A DNA stretch of 64,000 bases from Nymphaea colorata. Taxonomy: Eukaryota; Streptophyta; Magnoliopsida; Nymphaeales; Nymphaeaceae. Position 1 is the first letter of the stretch; the number at the start of each line of letters is the position of its first letter. The stretch covers positions 16,303,362 to 16,367,361 of the forward strand of contig NC_045150.1 of assembly GCF_008831285.2 (NCBI RefSeq), read 5' to 3'. The notes beneath the pieces are model-generated. The model searched no databases. It was given only the letters and a program-made list of their open reading frames with translations, and was not told the origin of the DNA. Below, piece after piece: positions 24,070 through 35,770 of the stretch. The position numbers and the translations under genes are program-made.

Positions 24070-24620
24070 CTCCATTCATGCTTCCCCTCCTTCTTAGAAG
24101 CACCCCCACTTACAATTTTCAGAATTCTATTTAAAAAAATAAATACATAAAATTCATTTTGGCCTGGACATGCTTTTCTCATTGTCGTTTTTGTCTTAAC
24201 ACTGTTTGAAAACCATGCCTCAGTTTTCCACTGGACAATTCATTTAAGACAAGTTATCCAGTGAAACTCATTTGAGACAGTTTCCACCTATATTCATGCT
24301 TCCCCTCCTTCCTAGAAGCACCCCCAACTTACAATTTTCAGAATTCTATTTCAAAAAAATAATAAAAAAATATAATACTGCGGTGTTAGCGGCATCAAAA
24401 TCAAGTGTGAATGTCATGTTTCGCAGCAGATCTTTAATTCAATGCACCAAAAGTTTGGATGGTTAGCATGACATCCATCTAGATGTTAGCCTGGACATGC
24501 TTTTCTCATTGTCGTTTTTGTCATAACACTATTTGAAAACCATGCCTCAGTTTTCCACTGGACAATTCATTCAAGACAAGTTATCCAATGAAACTCATTT
24601 GTGACAGTTTCCACTTACAA
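24070..24620. repeat. Interleaved direct repeats X-Y-X'-Z-Y'
   Basis: Segment X (about 24072-24135, GCTTCCCCTCCTTCTTAGAA) recurs at 24297-24355. Segment Y (about 24163-24290, containing CATGCCTCAGTTTTCCACTG) recurs at 24487-24617. The offsets differ (about 222 and 325 bases) because about 100 bases of unrelated sequence lie between X' and Y'. This is a tandem duplication followed by an insertion, or the reverse deletion. Confidence 0.8.
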
Positions 24621-24989
24621 TGTCATTTATGTAATGACTCATGGCCGAAGCCTAACTAGAATTTAGCAACATTGGATTAGAAATTACTCATGCTTAATCA
24701 GATATATCCCAATTAAATAATTACGTCAATATTTGAAACATCTATATTAACAACCATATTTTTTCAAAGGGTGAAACGAGCATAGCATAAACGGTCGGGC
24801 TTGAGGTGTATGGAGATGCATGTCTCTAGTCGATGCCCAAGTGGTGGAGTACGGTGTATAAGTTGAAGGGAGCATTGGTGGTACTACTAATGTACGTAGC
24901 TCAAAGCCCTATAGACTTGGGGAACGAGGGGTCTTAATGCTTCTTCTTTTTTGAGTGGTGAGTTATTGACTTTGAAAGGGTAACAACAA

Positions 24990-25870
24990 CTCGCTAAGAT
25001 TTTGCCAGGTAAAAAGTTTTATAGTCTATCTTAAGTAGTCATCCTCCAAATGCGTCACAACTTCTCACCATGGAAAAATTTTATATCATGCAAGCGAACA
25101 CATATACATAGAAAGAATGGTAAGGCGATGTTGGTCAAGCTAATGCTCCCGACAAGGCTTGGACGCTCCTTTAAGCCAAAACCCCCTTTGAGTGGGATCC
25201 ATTAGAGCCACAAAGACGGGTAGCCTTCGCATGTTGCAGGCCACATCAGTATGGGGATTGATAACCGCGTCCACCATTGCCTCGAATTCCTCTGATTGAG
25301 GCATTATCTTTCCTCTTCCTCCACCCTAGGCCCTGGCCTGCTGACCTGCCCAAATGCAAAAGACACAAATTAATTTCTTGAAACGTCACCGGTTTCATAA
25401 TTTGCCGCGAAGTGTGAATGGTTATCATGCTTCAGTAGGCCTAGTAACAACAGTGTTTTCTTAAGCCATACCTTGGGCTTGTTCCTCTGAGGCACCGGCT
25501 GCAACTCCTGCTTCCCGTGTGCAAACTGCAACCACATGGTGTAAGAATGAACTATTACAACCACATTTCACATATGCTAGTGCAGATATATAACTAAGCC
25601 AATGCGTGCACACTCTACCAGCCTCCTATGGAAGCGGTGCTAAAACATGGGAAAAAAAAAGAACTAAAGCATGTATGTGGTTGTGGTTGGCATTTTGATG
25701 CATGCATCCATGGGAAAGGGAGCTCTCTCTTTATTCATTCTTTGATGTTCTTGAGAAAAGATGGACTCTCAATATATAGAGTACAGGCCAGACCATTTTA
25801 GGTAAGATAATCAAGCTGGAATCTTACTGATAAAAAAAGTGCCAAGAAAAAAGGGATCAAATCTCTTATC
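24990..25870 (-). repeat. Module R2, copy 2
   Basis: This pairs with 2230-3250 and 33220-34200. On the minus strand it keeps the best splice-like borders around the short exon near 25470-25525 (TTGCAG before, residues FAHGKQELQPVPQRNKPK, then GTATGG). The last exon is shortened by an internal deletion, and the terminal stop present in copies 1 and 3 is absent. The promoter-like CTCTATATATTGAGAGTCC lies near 25770. The product is unknown. Confidence 0.5.
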
Positions 25871-25879
25871 AAGATCTGC

Positions 25880-26830
25880 TATTGTTGTGCAGATCTTGAT
25901 AAAAATTACATTATAACACACTAGCTTGGAGTGTATTAACAAAGTGTGACATGGCAGATCCCACTTTTCAACCTGCCATGTCATAATCACAGGTTCTTTT
26001 GGCAAGCCATAGTAAAAAGAGGCAGGCCCGTATCAAGAGAACTGAAAATATGAGGACCGTATTTAGAATTTCTAGAAGAATCAAGCCCCTAAATACAAAT
26101 TTTTTCCACAACAGATCCGTTCTTTTCATCTCACCAATTTACTGCATCACATGGAGTTATGTGTTCTATTTACTGCCTTACTCTGTTTGAATTAATATGG
26201 AAAAATGAAGATGTGTTTCTCTTTTTTCTTAAAAAAAAAATCTGTCAGTTCTTATCTTTGGTGTATAATATTCAAGTTCATTATAATAAAATATTCATTT
26301 TCATTTTGGCTTTTCAGCTTTTCAGGGATGAGAATGATATCTACGTGATACTTTGTTACATAAGACAATCAATGGATTATTTATCCTGATTGAGTATAAA
26401 CCCCAAGGGTTACCAAAAATATATCATTTTTTTTCGTTTTCTTTTTGTTTTTTTTAATCCCAAATTCAATTGTTTTTTTTTTGAGAATAAAAAAAAATGA
26501 ACATTTATCTATTTCAGCAAAGCAGAATTTTAGACCAATTAAAATCGACAAGACATGCACCATATAATAGCAAGAGGAAGAAAGTCGTGTGGCACTGACA
26601 GTTCAAAGAAACAAATTGAAATATTCATTCTGCCTTTGTTTAACTTGTTCCAAATTGTAATTGGAAAGCAGCCTTTAGCTTTTTTAGAGATAGAAATTGT
26701 GTATTATCATGATCTTATATACCAAAAACTTGTAAGCCATAACCTTTTTTTTTACTATATATATGTTGGTCAAAGGAATCAGTAAAAACAAGTTCTCTCC
26801 AGCTTTATTTCCTCTGTTTTCTTCTCTAAG
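25880..26830. repeat. Module R3, copy 3
   Basis: This aligns with 20840-21840 and ends with the TATATATGTTG / AGTTCTCTCCAGCTTTAT core at 26755-26810. It directly precedes the leader and gag remnant at 26830-28760, which supports a retrotransposon U3/R identity. A degenerate match to the initiator-tRNA primer-binding site may lie near 26840, but it is weak. Confidence 0.5.
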
Positions 26831-27935
26831 TTTTCTCTCGGTATCATTAGCAAAATGAGAGAGGAAAATCGACTGCTCCCTTCCGTTAACTCCAAAAAAT
26901 CAAAGTTTGTAGAGAGGTTCTTCAGACACCTGGAATTGGAATAATCTTCTGCTCGACAGCTAGAATCGCCTGAAGAATCAGCAACGGCCTTCTTCTCTGC
27001 CACCTGATACACCTTCGTCTCAGCTAACTATTCCAGAGAACGGCGGGAAAGGAAGTCAGGGAAGGGCACCTTTCTCACCGGATTCTTCTGTACTCCGGCA
27101 GCAACCCCTATCGCCGGAATTTCTCAGGGTCGACTGCATTTCTCTGCTGTGGATGTCAGTGACGAGCCCATTGCAGATCCTCACAAATCATCTCCAGAAA
27201 TCTCCTCTTGGCAGCTCCTGTTCTCAGCCTACAGGTTCAGCTCGACAGCAGGTTCTCTCAACCGTTCAATGAGTCACAAACTCAGGCAGTCATATTTGCT
27301 TCTGTTCAAAGGCTATGGTTTCCTCTCTGATTTATGGCAAAAGGGCTTCTCCAATGGTGGAAAGAGGGAGGAAATAAATTTGGTGCGGTCAGACTGTAAC
27401 GAGGGTTTTTTTTTCTTGGGCAGGCTTTGAACTATTTCTCTGTTTTCTCTGAGGAGAGCTTGACGGTGATAGTCTGAGATCCCTGGATTTTCTGCCCCTT
27501 GAACGTGAGCATCAAAGCAAAAATTCGTGAAGCCTGCTCTGTTTGCGTAGAATGAACACCACCGACTCGGGATTCATCAAAGATCTTAATTCACTCCTCC
27601 TATTTTGCTCTCAGCCCTGCAACTATGGCTTCTCTATTTTCTAAGGTTAGTTTTTTTTCTCTTTCTCTGCGTCAAGACAATTTGAGTCTTGGAAGTCGTT
27701 GAGTCAATACTTGGAGCCGGAAAAGGAGGAGGAAGACGTCTGCTGCTGCTCAAGGGAGACCTGCTGCTTGGCCTGCTTGCCGAAGGAAAGGGGGAAGTGA
27801 ACCCTCATTCCCTCATATATCTCTGCCTCCTCTCCCTCCATGGTCGTGTTTCTGGATCAATCTTTGCTGACGACAGGAAGAGATGCAAGTGATCATTTTT
27901 TTCCGAAGCCCAGCTGACCATTGTCTTCCTTCTCT
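26830..27935 (+). mobile_element. Putative leader of the Copia remnant
   Basis: The stretch 27220-27650 recurs at 3660-4030 and lies between R3 and gag. It carries ATGGCTTCTCTATTTTCTAAG followed by a donor-like GGTTAGT near 27625-27650. No gag or pol motif is present before about 27940. Assigning it to the same element as the gag remnant rests on adjacency only. Confidence 0.35.
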
Positions 27936-27937
27936 AA

Positions 27938-28760
27938 GAACAATGAGAAGGAACTATGGAAGACCAAGAAAAGAATAATGGTGACATCAGCAGTTCAAAA
28001 AATTCTCGTGACTGATTCCTTCTTTTTACATCGTTCAGATATGATAATCCCAGAAGTGTTTCCTTCTTTTTACATCATTCTTATAATCCCAGAAGTGTGT
28101 TGGTATCTCAAGCACTTAACAGTGACAATTATGCCATTTGGAGTAGAGCCATGATAATGGCCTTGTCAGCCAAAAATAAACTAGGCTTCATAGATGGATC
28201 TATCAAAGAGCAAAAGAAGGAGATAAGAATCGTGCCTTATTAGTTAGATACCAATAAGATGATTCTTTCATGGATTTTAAATTCTATTAGCAAAGAAATT
28301 GCTGCTAGTATTGCTTATGCTACTTCTTATCAAGATGTATGGGAAGCATTAAAAAGCAGGTTTACTCAGAGTTTAGCACCGAGAATATATCAACTGCAGA
28401 GTTCTATATGAGACTTCAACAAGAGACTCTATCAGTTACTATGTACTACACAAAAACTAAGGTGTTATGGGATGAACTTAACTCTTATTCTCCCATACCA
28501 TCTGGTTCATGTGGTGCTATGAGAGTTTACTCAGATCATATTAAAAGACAAAGAGTAATCCAATTCTTGATGGGGCTAAACGACTCGTAGTGAGCAATTC
28601 GTGGTAAAATCTTACTACTTGATCCCTTGCCCAACATTAACAAAGTTTATGCTTTAGTTCTACAGGAAGAAAAACAACGTGAAGCAAGATTCACGTCGTC
28701 ACATTCCTCGTCACCAGTTTGGCCTCCATTGAAACTGGCGAGGTCATCTCTGCAGCCGCG
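27938..28760 (+). pseudogene. Copia-type retrotransposon gag remnant
   Basis: In broken frames the sequence encodes the Copia Gag-like (UBN2/Retrotran_gag) region. Recognisable parts are DNYAIWSRAMIMALSAKNKL, GFIDGSIKE, MILSWILNSISKEI, SYQDVWEALKSRF, YYTKTKVLWDELNSYSPIP, RVIQFLMGLND and INKVYALVLQEEKQREARF. Lesions include an in-frame stop near 28240, a frameshift near 28390, a stop after GLNDS near 28590, and an approximately 40-base tandem duplication at 28018-28098 around the FFLHRSD segment. No protease, integrase or reverse transcriptase follows. A tiny additional piece of the same region (SIDRSIKQPK) lies at 29700-29745. Confidence 0.85.
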
Positions 28761-30640
28761 GATATTCATTGTCACCGACATCATTGTCGTCGACATCGGT
28801 GCTATATAAGACGACAATGTACTGGTCTTGGGAGGAGATGGGCAATGTCGTTACGGTGCCAGGTGCAAGGTGTTTTATCTCTCCCTCTTTCTGTATGTGT
28901 GGTACACTAGACAACCGCGTCGTGCTTGGCTGGCAAGACAGCGAATTCCTCGCAGGAATTGGGTTCACCCAGTGCTCTTAGGATGTTAGGAGGAGAGTGC
29001 ACTAATACAGTGCAACCATAGTTGAACTGGCAAGCTTCACACGGTTATAGAAATCGTAAGCTGCCCAAATGGGACTCAAGAAACCATGGTTATACTCTGA
29101 AAAAAATAACCGGTGACATGTCGTGGACCATTTAACCTTCAAAGTTTGAAAGCCGTATTCACTAGAACCTGCAGGTACCTTAGTTAGAACATGCGCTTTG
29201 ATGTTTGCCAATGGAAACAAACAAAACAAGCGATAATAGCTGGGGCGCAGCTAATATTCATCAATCCCAGGTCAAACTGTAGGTTATGAACATAACCTAT
29301 ACAACTTGCTAGCAGTTCCATTCAGATGATGAGGTGAGATTTGATCTGGCAAGCTCTTACCTCTTTTTACAACTTGTGCTTTTAATTAGTTTACACATGA
29401 AGAAAATGTAGTCTCCCTTAAACACAAAAAGTGAATATAGTCTGACTCAATAGTTAAATTAATGGACAATGTGGCATAACAGCAAAATAAGTGACGCAGA
29501 ATTTGAAGTTATAAGTTATAAGCACAAGCAGAGTGATGAGATCAATTAGCACGTCAGCAGTGCAGCTTCTTTGCGGATCATTTGTTTGACGAGTTATGCG
29601 TGACTCTATGTCAGAAGTAACACATTATTACTGCCTTACGAATCTGTCTTAAAAATTCCTATAACAAGTGTTCCGTGGATCTGGTTCATTTTTTAAGTAA
29701 ATTAGCTTCATAGATAGATCTATCAAACAGCCAAAATAAATAATTGTGCTTTCTTTTTTTTGTTAAATTCAAGTTGTTGGAAGAGTCTTAAAGTCTGGTG
29801 CTCATGAAAATTAAGTGATATCACTTGTTGTTTTGCACACTCGGTGTCTCCGGCAGCCGGCAGATCACTTCAATGTGACTTTTTTTAATTTCAAGGACTT
29901 CTTAGTCTGGTGCTCATGAAAAGTAAGTGATATCCCTTGTTGTTTTCCACACTCGGTGTCTCTGCAGGGCGGCAGATCACATCAATGTGACTTTTTAAAT
30001 TTCAAGGACTTCTTATTTCCACATCCAGCAACTTAGTTGGCACGTAAGATTACATCAACAAGACTTTTTCTTCACAACCATTAACAACATATTTCCAATG
30101 TCATGTTCCCTTCCCTTATTGTCAGTTTTCAACTTTTTTTTTGTGGTCTTTTCAATCGAATGGCCTAACTGCATTTAGTGGACGGGCCTGTTGGTAGGGC
30201 TGCACAGGAGCGTCGAGCTTGGCTAGCTCGTAATCTTTTTTTGAAAAAAGTGCCAAAATAAAAAACGTGGTTTCCTGTCTTTTTCATTTTTAGCATTTTT
30301 CATACTTTCTAAATGTCAAATTGCTTGTTTCCATTTTGTACTTCTTATTTGTTGTTTATCTTGCCTTATCATTACTCATATAACTTTTAAGATTTTTCAA
30401 ATTTTTTTCAAAGTTAAGTTACCACCATATGGACGGTGGATTCTTTTGCTCTTATTCCAAGTCCAACTAGAAATATGACTACCAGGTTGCATCTTCTGCT
30501 ATGTTGGCCACTGCATGACATTCGATTGGCCTCTATGCTAAACTGAGAAACAATTTGCTGTTTCTTTGTTCTTGGGTGGTTTGAACTTTGAAGATTAGAC
30601 CATAATGAACAGTAGTTTTAAGAATCTTAATATTCACTTG
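28760..30640. other. Intergenic region with a receptor-flank remnant
   Basis: No gene is supported from 28760 to 29700. At 30040-30130 a GATTACATCAACAAGAC module resembles the receptor 5' flanks. From 30235 to 30420 the sequence matches the reverse complement of the A-rich receptor flank at 42850-43170. A 112-base tandem duplication lies at 29792-30014. Confidence 0.4.
29792..30014. repeat. 112-base tandem duplication
   Basis: Units 29792-29903 and 29904-30014 both begin AGTCTGGTGCTCATGAAAA and end TTTCAAGGACTTCTT, differing by a few substitutions and small indels. It is non-coding. Confidence 0.85.
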
Positions 30641-30649
30641 ACAGCTCCC

Positions 30650-31440
30650 CATTGTTATTCTACTGGATCCTAATAAATTGGCTGAACCTTGTAGTTACCC
30701 CCAAAATTTCAAGGTGAATATATATCTAGCGTTTTCACAATTATTTTCAACAATTTTGGGTCTCCAATACTCCAATTTATTGCAATTCTGATCCAGTTTC
30801 CCTCTAATTTGGTTACCGACTATACTAGACTCATCTGAATTTAAATCTAAACTTCCCAACACAGGCCCTATAAAAAAAGATCCATAGTCCCAATCTGGAT
30901 CTAAAACTGAGCTCTAGATCTAAAACTAAGCCTTAGATCCAAATTCAAAGTTTTAGTTCGAAAATTGAACTTAGATCTAGATCCAACTCCAAATCCAAGC
31001 TCCTACTCCAAAATCCAGCCCTAGATCAAAAAAGAAAGTTAAAAGTTCATAATTACACTCGAGAATCAAAAATGCAATAGGACATAGATTCAGAAAATCG
31101 CCCACAGGTCTAGATTAGATCACTCAAATGTTTGAAATCGAGCCCAAGAATCAATTCTCAACATCATTCGTCAGCTCCCCCTTGCTTTTCACTCAACTTG
31201 GGTGGGAAATATGAGTGTGCGCCGGCCAAGCCCAAGGATCAATTCTCAATTATCTCTTACTCTTCCACTAGTTTTTCTCTTTATTTCTTTCCACTCACTC
31301 ATAAATCTTTCAATTTCTCTCTCTTAATTTTCTCCTAAAATTTTTTGCTCTTTTACTACTTTTTCTCTGTCTATATTTTCTTTCTCTTAACAATCTTTAC
31401 CTCACTCTCCCTAACTGTTTTGATAGAGGTTAATGAAATA
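30650..31440. repeat. GATCCA/AGATCTA-rich array and pyrimidine tract (pair of 35800-36750)
   Basis: From about 30830 to 31040 the sequence repeats words such as TAGATCTAAA and GATCCAAAT. The same array, longer, is at 36000-36320. After it come a shared segment with ATTCGTCAGCTCCCCC and a pyrimidine-rich tract like that at 7660. No gene is supported. Confidence 0.55.
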
Positions 31441-32480
31441 CTTGGCTTTATAAAATTTTAACTTCTTTACCAAGTACCACACCACATATAGGTTGAAGAT
31501 GATGTTTGGGTGAATATGAAATGCATTGAAAATGAACATAGCCTTAAGACTAGTTATCCATGATAAATGTGTCAGGAATGTCCAAGCCTCATACCGAGGG
31601 GCTTGTCCCTTTTTTCCTCTTTTGAAAATAAACATCACTGTTAATATATTGGGACGCAAACAACCCTATTTACAAAGAAGGCAATATCTGGCTTGGTGAG
31701 GGACACATTGCAATGCACCAACAATACTTCAATATAAAGAAGCATCCTTAAACTTTGAAACTGTGACTGGCAAATAATTTTATGAATGTGGCCATCGGCG
31801 TGTTCATGGGTTTGGCTTCATGCATTTTTGTATGCTTGAAAAGATTACAGATATTACTTTCTTGGATAAACACCAAGTCTTCATCTTAAGATTGGTGGAT
31901 TCACTTCCTAGGAAATAGAATGAAGATTTTCCAAGTGTCACTTTTGCGTGTAGGGGGGAGGGTCTTCTATTTGACTCACAGCATATAATTCTCATCCTCC
32001 TCATTCAAGGGCTTTTCTTTTGATAACATTGGACATTGGTGCAAAACATACTGGAATTGTGCATTTTTATTCATTTTTCTTGTTGTGCATTTTTTTGGTA
32101 GGTTTGAGAAATTGTGCTGAGGATATAGTACACCAAAATTCTAGAAAATTGAAAGGATTTATGTGAACTATGGCTATAGTGGTGTCCTTACTTAGAACAA
32201 AGCACAAACTGCAACAATTGTTAAAGTTCCAAGCCTCTTTCACATAACTGGCACTGGAAATATGAGTTGTTCTACAGGATTAGTCACTCAAATGCCTTAG
32301 GATTAGAACACACAAGCATATCAAGCATATCTTTATTAAATTCTATATGCAACTGTAATTGAGCAATGCAAGTGAGGGCTCTCAATGAAAGCAATCAAAC
32401 TACATTTCCACCTCCAACTATTTTAGCCAATGGCTGGCCGTGCTTGGAATTAAACTCATTGTATCTATGAAGATATTTGA
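31440..32480. repeat. 3' flank of orphan exon E
   Basis: The sequence is collinear with 8280-9390 (locus B) and 37420-38360 (locus C). It contains GGCCATCGGCGTGTTCATGG at about 31790. No gene is supported. Confidence 0.55.
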
Positions 32481-32481
32481 G

Positions 32482-32843
32482 TTATCCTTCTATCATTCTT
32501 GTCTTCTGTCGTATCCTTCTCAGCTTTACAACCAATTCCTTCATGTCCATTCTCTTATTTGGAGACACCCTTGAACATGAAAAACCTATCTCCATGATCA
32601 TCACCAACAGATCATTGATAGCGGCTGATCTTTTAGTAGTAGTAATGTTGCTTTCGTTTAGAAGATGGCTGTCAATGACATCTGAAACTGCAACAGGAAA
32701 TGCTTCAGCCACCCATTGCCTCAAATAAAATCCCCATCAAACTGTTCATCAGTAGGCTTTCTTCCTGTAAACACCTCAAGGAGGAGAATTTCCATAGCTG
32801 TAGACATCGGCTTTGGTTGTCACCTTTCCAGCCACCCCAAATT
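32482..32843 (-). pseudogene. Orphan LRR-RLK exon 2, copy E
   Basis: This is a nearly full-length second kinase exon. It begins after an acceptor AG at 32844-32845 with EFGVAGKVTTKADVYSYG and ends with RRIRQKTRMIEG and a stop at 32482-32484. A one-base insertion after VYSYG (GGAAATTC for GGAATTC) shifts the frame. A one-base loss before RQWVAEAF restores it, so most of the αF-αG region is misread. About 350 bases of the shared intron follow upstream. No first exon is present, because module R2 starts where the rest of the intron should lie. It is a truncated receptor copy. Confidence 0.85.
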
Positions 32844-33190
32844 CTAATTCAACCATTCAACAATATTAGACATGAAAAGCAAGCACAATATAATCGGCTA
32901 ATGCTCATCCATGACACAATTGCACTAATTGATTTTGGGCAGAAGGCCTGGAAATTAATGGACTTAAGATCCATTGAACCTCCAATTGGGCCTTTCTCAT
33001 TTTGTTATTCTGATACACATCTAAAAAGAATATATAGAACAGAAGTCCAACATATATGGTGTTCAAGTACCCTTAAAAGAAATCAAACATGTATACATAC
33101 ATACATATATATATATATATATTATTTATTTATTTATTGTAGAGCCTGTGAGGTTTGTTGAGATTCATTAATTGTACGGTGTTGCTTGAT
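32844..33190 (-). repeat. Truncated receptor intron of copy E
   Basis: The segment keeps the intron features of loci B and D: TCTAAAAAGAATA, AAATCAAACATGTAT, a short TACA/TA tract near 33095-33140, and AGAGCCTGTGAGGTT. Similarity ends near 33190, where R2-like sequence begins. Confidence 0.7.
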
Positions 33191-33426
33191 TGTCGTCCTC
33201 TCCCTGATTGTCATAGATTCTCTTATCAGTCACAACTTCTCACAATAGAAAATTCTTTATGCCATGCAAGCTAACAAATATTTGCAGAAAGAATGGTAAG
33301 GTGATGTTGGTCAAGCTAATGCTCCAGACAAGGCTCTGACGCTTCTTTAAGCCAAAACTCCCTTCGAGTGGGTTCCCCACTATTATATTTTGGATATGCA
33401 GAAAGAATGGTAAGGCGATGAAGAAT

Positions 33427-33461
<35 letters not shown>

Positions 33462-34350
33462 AGGGATCCATTAGAGCAATAAAGATGGGTAGCCTTCACT
33501 TTTCGCAAGCCACATCAGCATTGGGATTGACAACCACTTCCACCATCACCTCGAATTCTTCCGTCTGAGGCATTGTCTTTTTTTCCTATTTGCTTGGCAC
33601 CACTTCCAGAGGCCTGCTTAATCCTTGAGCACTCACCCTAGGCCTGCTGACCTGCCGAAATGCAGAAGACACGAATCAATTCCTTGAAAACATCACCATT
33701 TTCATAATTTGTCACGAAGTGTGAACGGTTATCATGCTTCAGTAGGCCTAGTAACAACGTGGTTTCTTAAGCCATACCTCGAGCTTGTTTTTCTAAGGCA
33801 CCGGCCGCAGCTCCTGCTTTCCGTGTGCAAACTGCAACCGCATAGGCGTGAGAATGAACTATTAGAACCACATATCAGATATGCTAGCAGCACGCACACT
33901 CTACCAGACTCCTATGGAAGAAGTGTTAAAACATGAAAAAAAAAAGAACTGAAGCATGTACGTGGTTGTGGATCGGCATTTTGATGCCTGCATCCAAGGG
34001 AAAGGGAGCTCTCTCTTTATTCATTCTCTGATGTTCTTGAAAGAAGATGGACTCTCAATATATAGAGTACAGGCCAGACCATTTTAGGTAAGATAATCAC
34101 GCAAGAATCCTGCGTGATAAACAAAGTGTCAAGGAAAAAGGGATCAAACCTCTTATCAATGTCTGTTATTGTTATGCAGACTACATTTTCAGTGGTTAAT
34201 GGATTGAGATAGAAATTGTGTATTATCATGATCTTGTATACCAAAAGTCTTGTAAGCGATAACCTTTTTTTGTACTATGTATATGTTGCTCAAAGGAATC
34301 AATAAAAACAAGTTCTCTCCAGCTTTATCTTTCAAGGTTCCTCTGTTTTC
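33190..34350 (-). repeat. Modules R2 and R3, copy 3
   Basis: R2 covers about 33220-34200 and the R3 core 34205-34350. The minus-strand last exon is 33460-33651, the same length as in copy 1, but it has stops after VVPSK and after the ADVACEK segment. A TATA-like sequence lies near 34060. A (GA)n tract is at 33430-33460. Unlike copy 2, no long spacer separates R2 from R3. Confidence 0.5.
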
Positions 34351-35770
34351 TGTCTGTTAAAATAAAATATTTTTCATTTTTATTTTTTGTATTTAGGTCC
34401 ACCGATTTTCAAGAAAAACAAGGTGAGTGATTCTCTCGTGTCCTCCCAACTTCTCCAACAGTATCGGTGACAACTTTTCATGATGTTCTTAATGAGAAGT
34501 TTGCCGAATAACTTCAGCTTTTGCCAACGGCCCTGCTACACCCACATTGCATAATGTACCAAGCAACTTCCCTCGTCACCCTGTTCGTTAATGCTCTTTA
34601 AACAATACTTATAATTAGACTGGAAATTGAAGATGCTTTGCTTTAAACAAGTCACTTTTAACAACTTCCTTTCCATTCAAAACAAAGGCACTGTTAAGAT
34701 TACTTTATGTAAATCAGAAGCGGAGCCACATTCTGGCTAGGAATGGTAGGTTCGAGCCAAGGAGAGCCAGCTTGAATTTATTCTTGTCTCAAAAGCCAAG
34801 ATCGAACTTAGCTTGAATGCTCAAGATAAGTACGAGTGGACTAGCTGCACGAAACTCAAATCGCTGATGCTAAACTCAAGCCCAGATTGGGCTGGAGCTT
34901 AGCCGGGCCATTATTTAAAAAAAAAAAACAATTTGAACATGAGTAGAAACAGCCAGGTTATAATTTGAGAATTTGGAGCTTGTTAGCAAGGGGGAAATCC
35001 GATATAGCAAGTTGTGATGATGTTGTAAATAATCTTTTACATGTTATCTTATTGATCTTACTCAAGTGATCTTACTCAGGTTTACGTAAGCTGAGCTTGC
35101 CAAGCTCGAACTCTACTAGTTTACTTAACTTTTACCCGAACAAGACGTGTTTATTAGATGAGTGGAGCTCGATCAAGTTTAACTAAGAGAGGTCAAGAGT
35201 GAACCAGAGATGGCTCTACTCATAAACATACATAATACTGTGACGGCGTCCTCCTATGGAGTAATTGAATATGCCGTGTGTCACTGAAGAAGACATCATG
35301 CCATGGATTGTCCAAGAAATGCTGCAATACTTCATGCAGTGAACAAATAAGACCATCTAAACTGAGAAGGAAAGCATCAAATAGCAAACCTGGTTATATG
35401 CACCATACTGGTGCAAAATTTTGTGCTCAAGTACGGTTAATGACTAAAATACCCTTAGTTGACACTTAAAAAACTTTTTGTAAAGACAAAAATAGAATGA
35501 AAAAAGTAAAGAACATTTCTTTTTAACAAATGACCAAAATGTCCTTCCATCGTTTGCTGCATAACGTCTGCTATGTTGGCCACTGCATGACATTCGATCA
35601 GCCTCTATCTTAGACTGAGAAACAGCTTGTTGTTTCTTTGAACTTCCTGCAAGAAGATTCAGTCCCAAGAAATCTGCATAAATGTTGACCATCAATCGAT
35701 CTTTTGGGCATTCGGCCCCGCCACATCGCTATATATATATGAACTTCGTTCTTGGATGGTTTGAACTTTG
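34350..35770. other. Intergenic region with a small block P remnant
   Basis: The part 34370-34540 matches the GGTCCA(C/T)CGATTTTCAAGAAAA segment of block P (5430-5545, 47660-47780). The stretch 34740-35200 is rich in GAGCTTG-like words. No gene is supported, and open frames at 35278-35469 and 35444-35695 show no known domain. Confidence 0.35.

Larger units (their letters stand above)
21840..24990. other. Intergenic region with small tandem repeats
   Basis: No gene family was recognised on either strand. The short open frames (for example 22738-23040 and 23699-23962) have no recognisable domains. The only clear structures are the 39-base tandem pair at 23194-23271 and the interleaved direct repeats at 24070-24620, listed separately. 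Confidence 0.4.
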
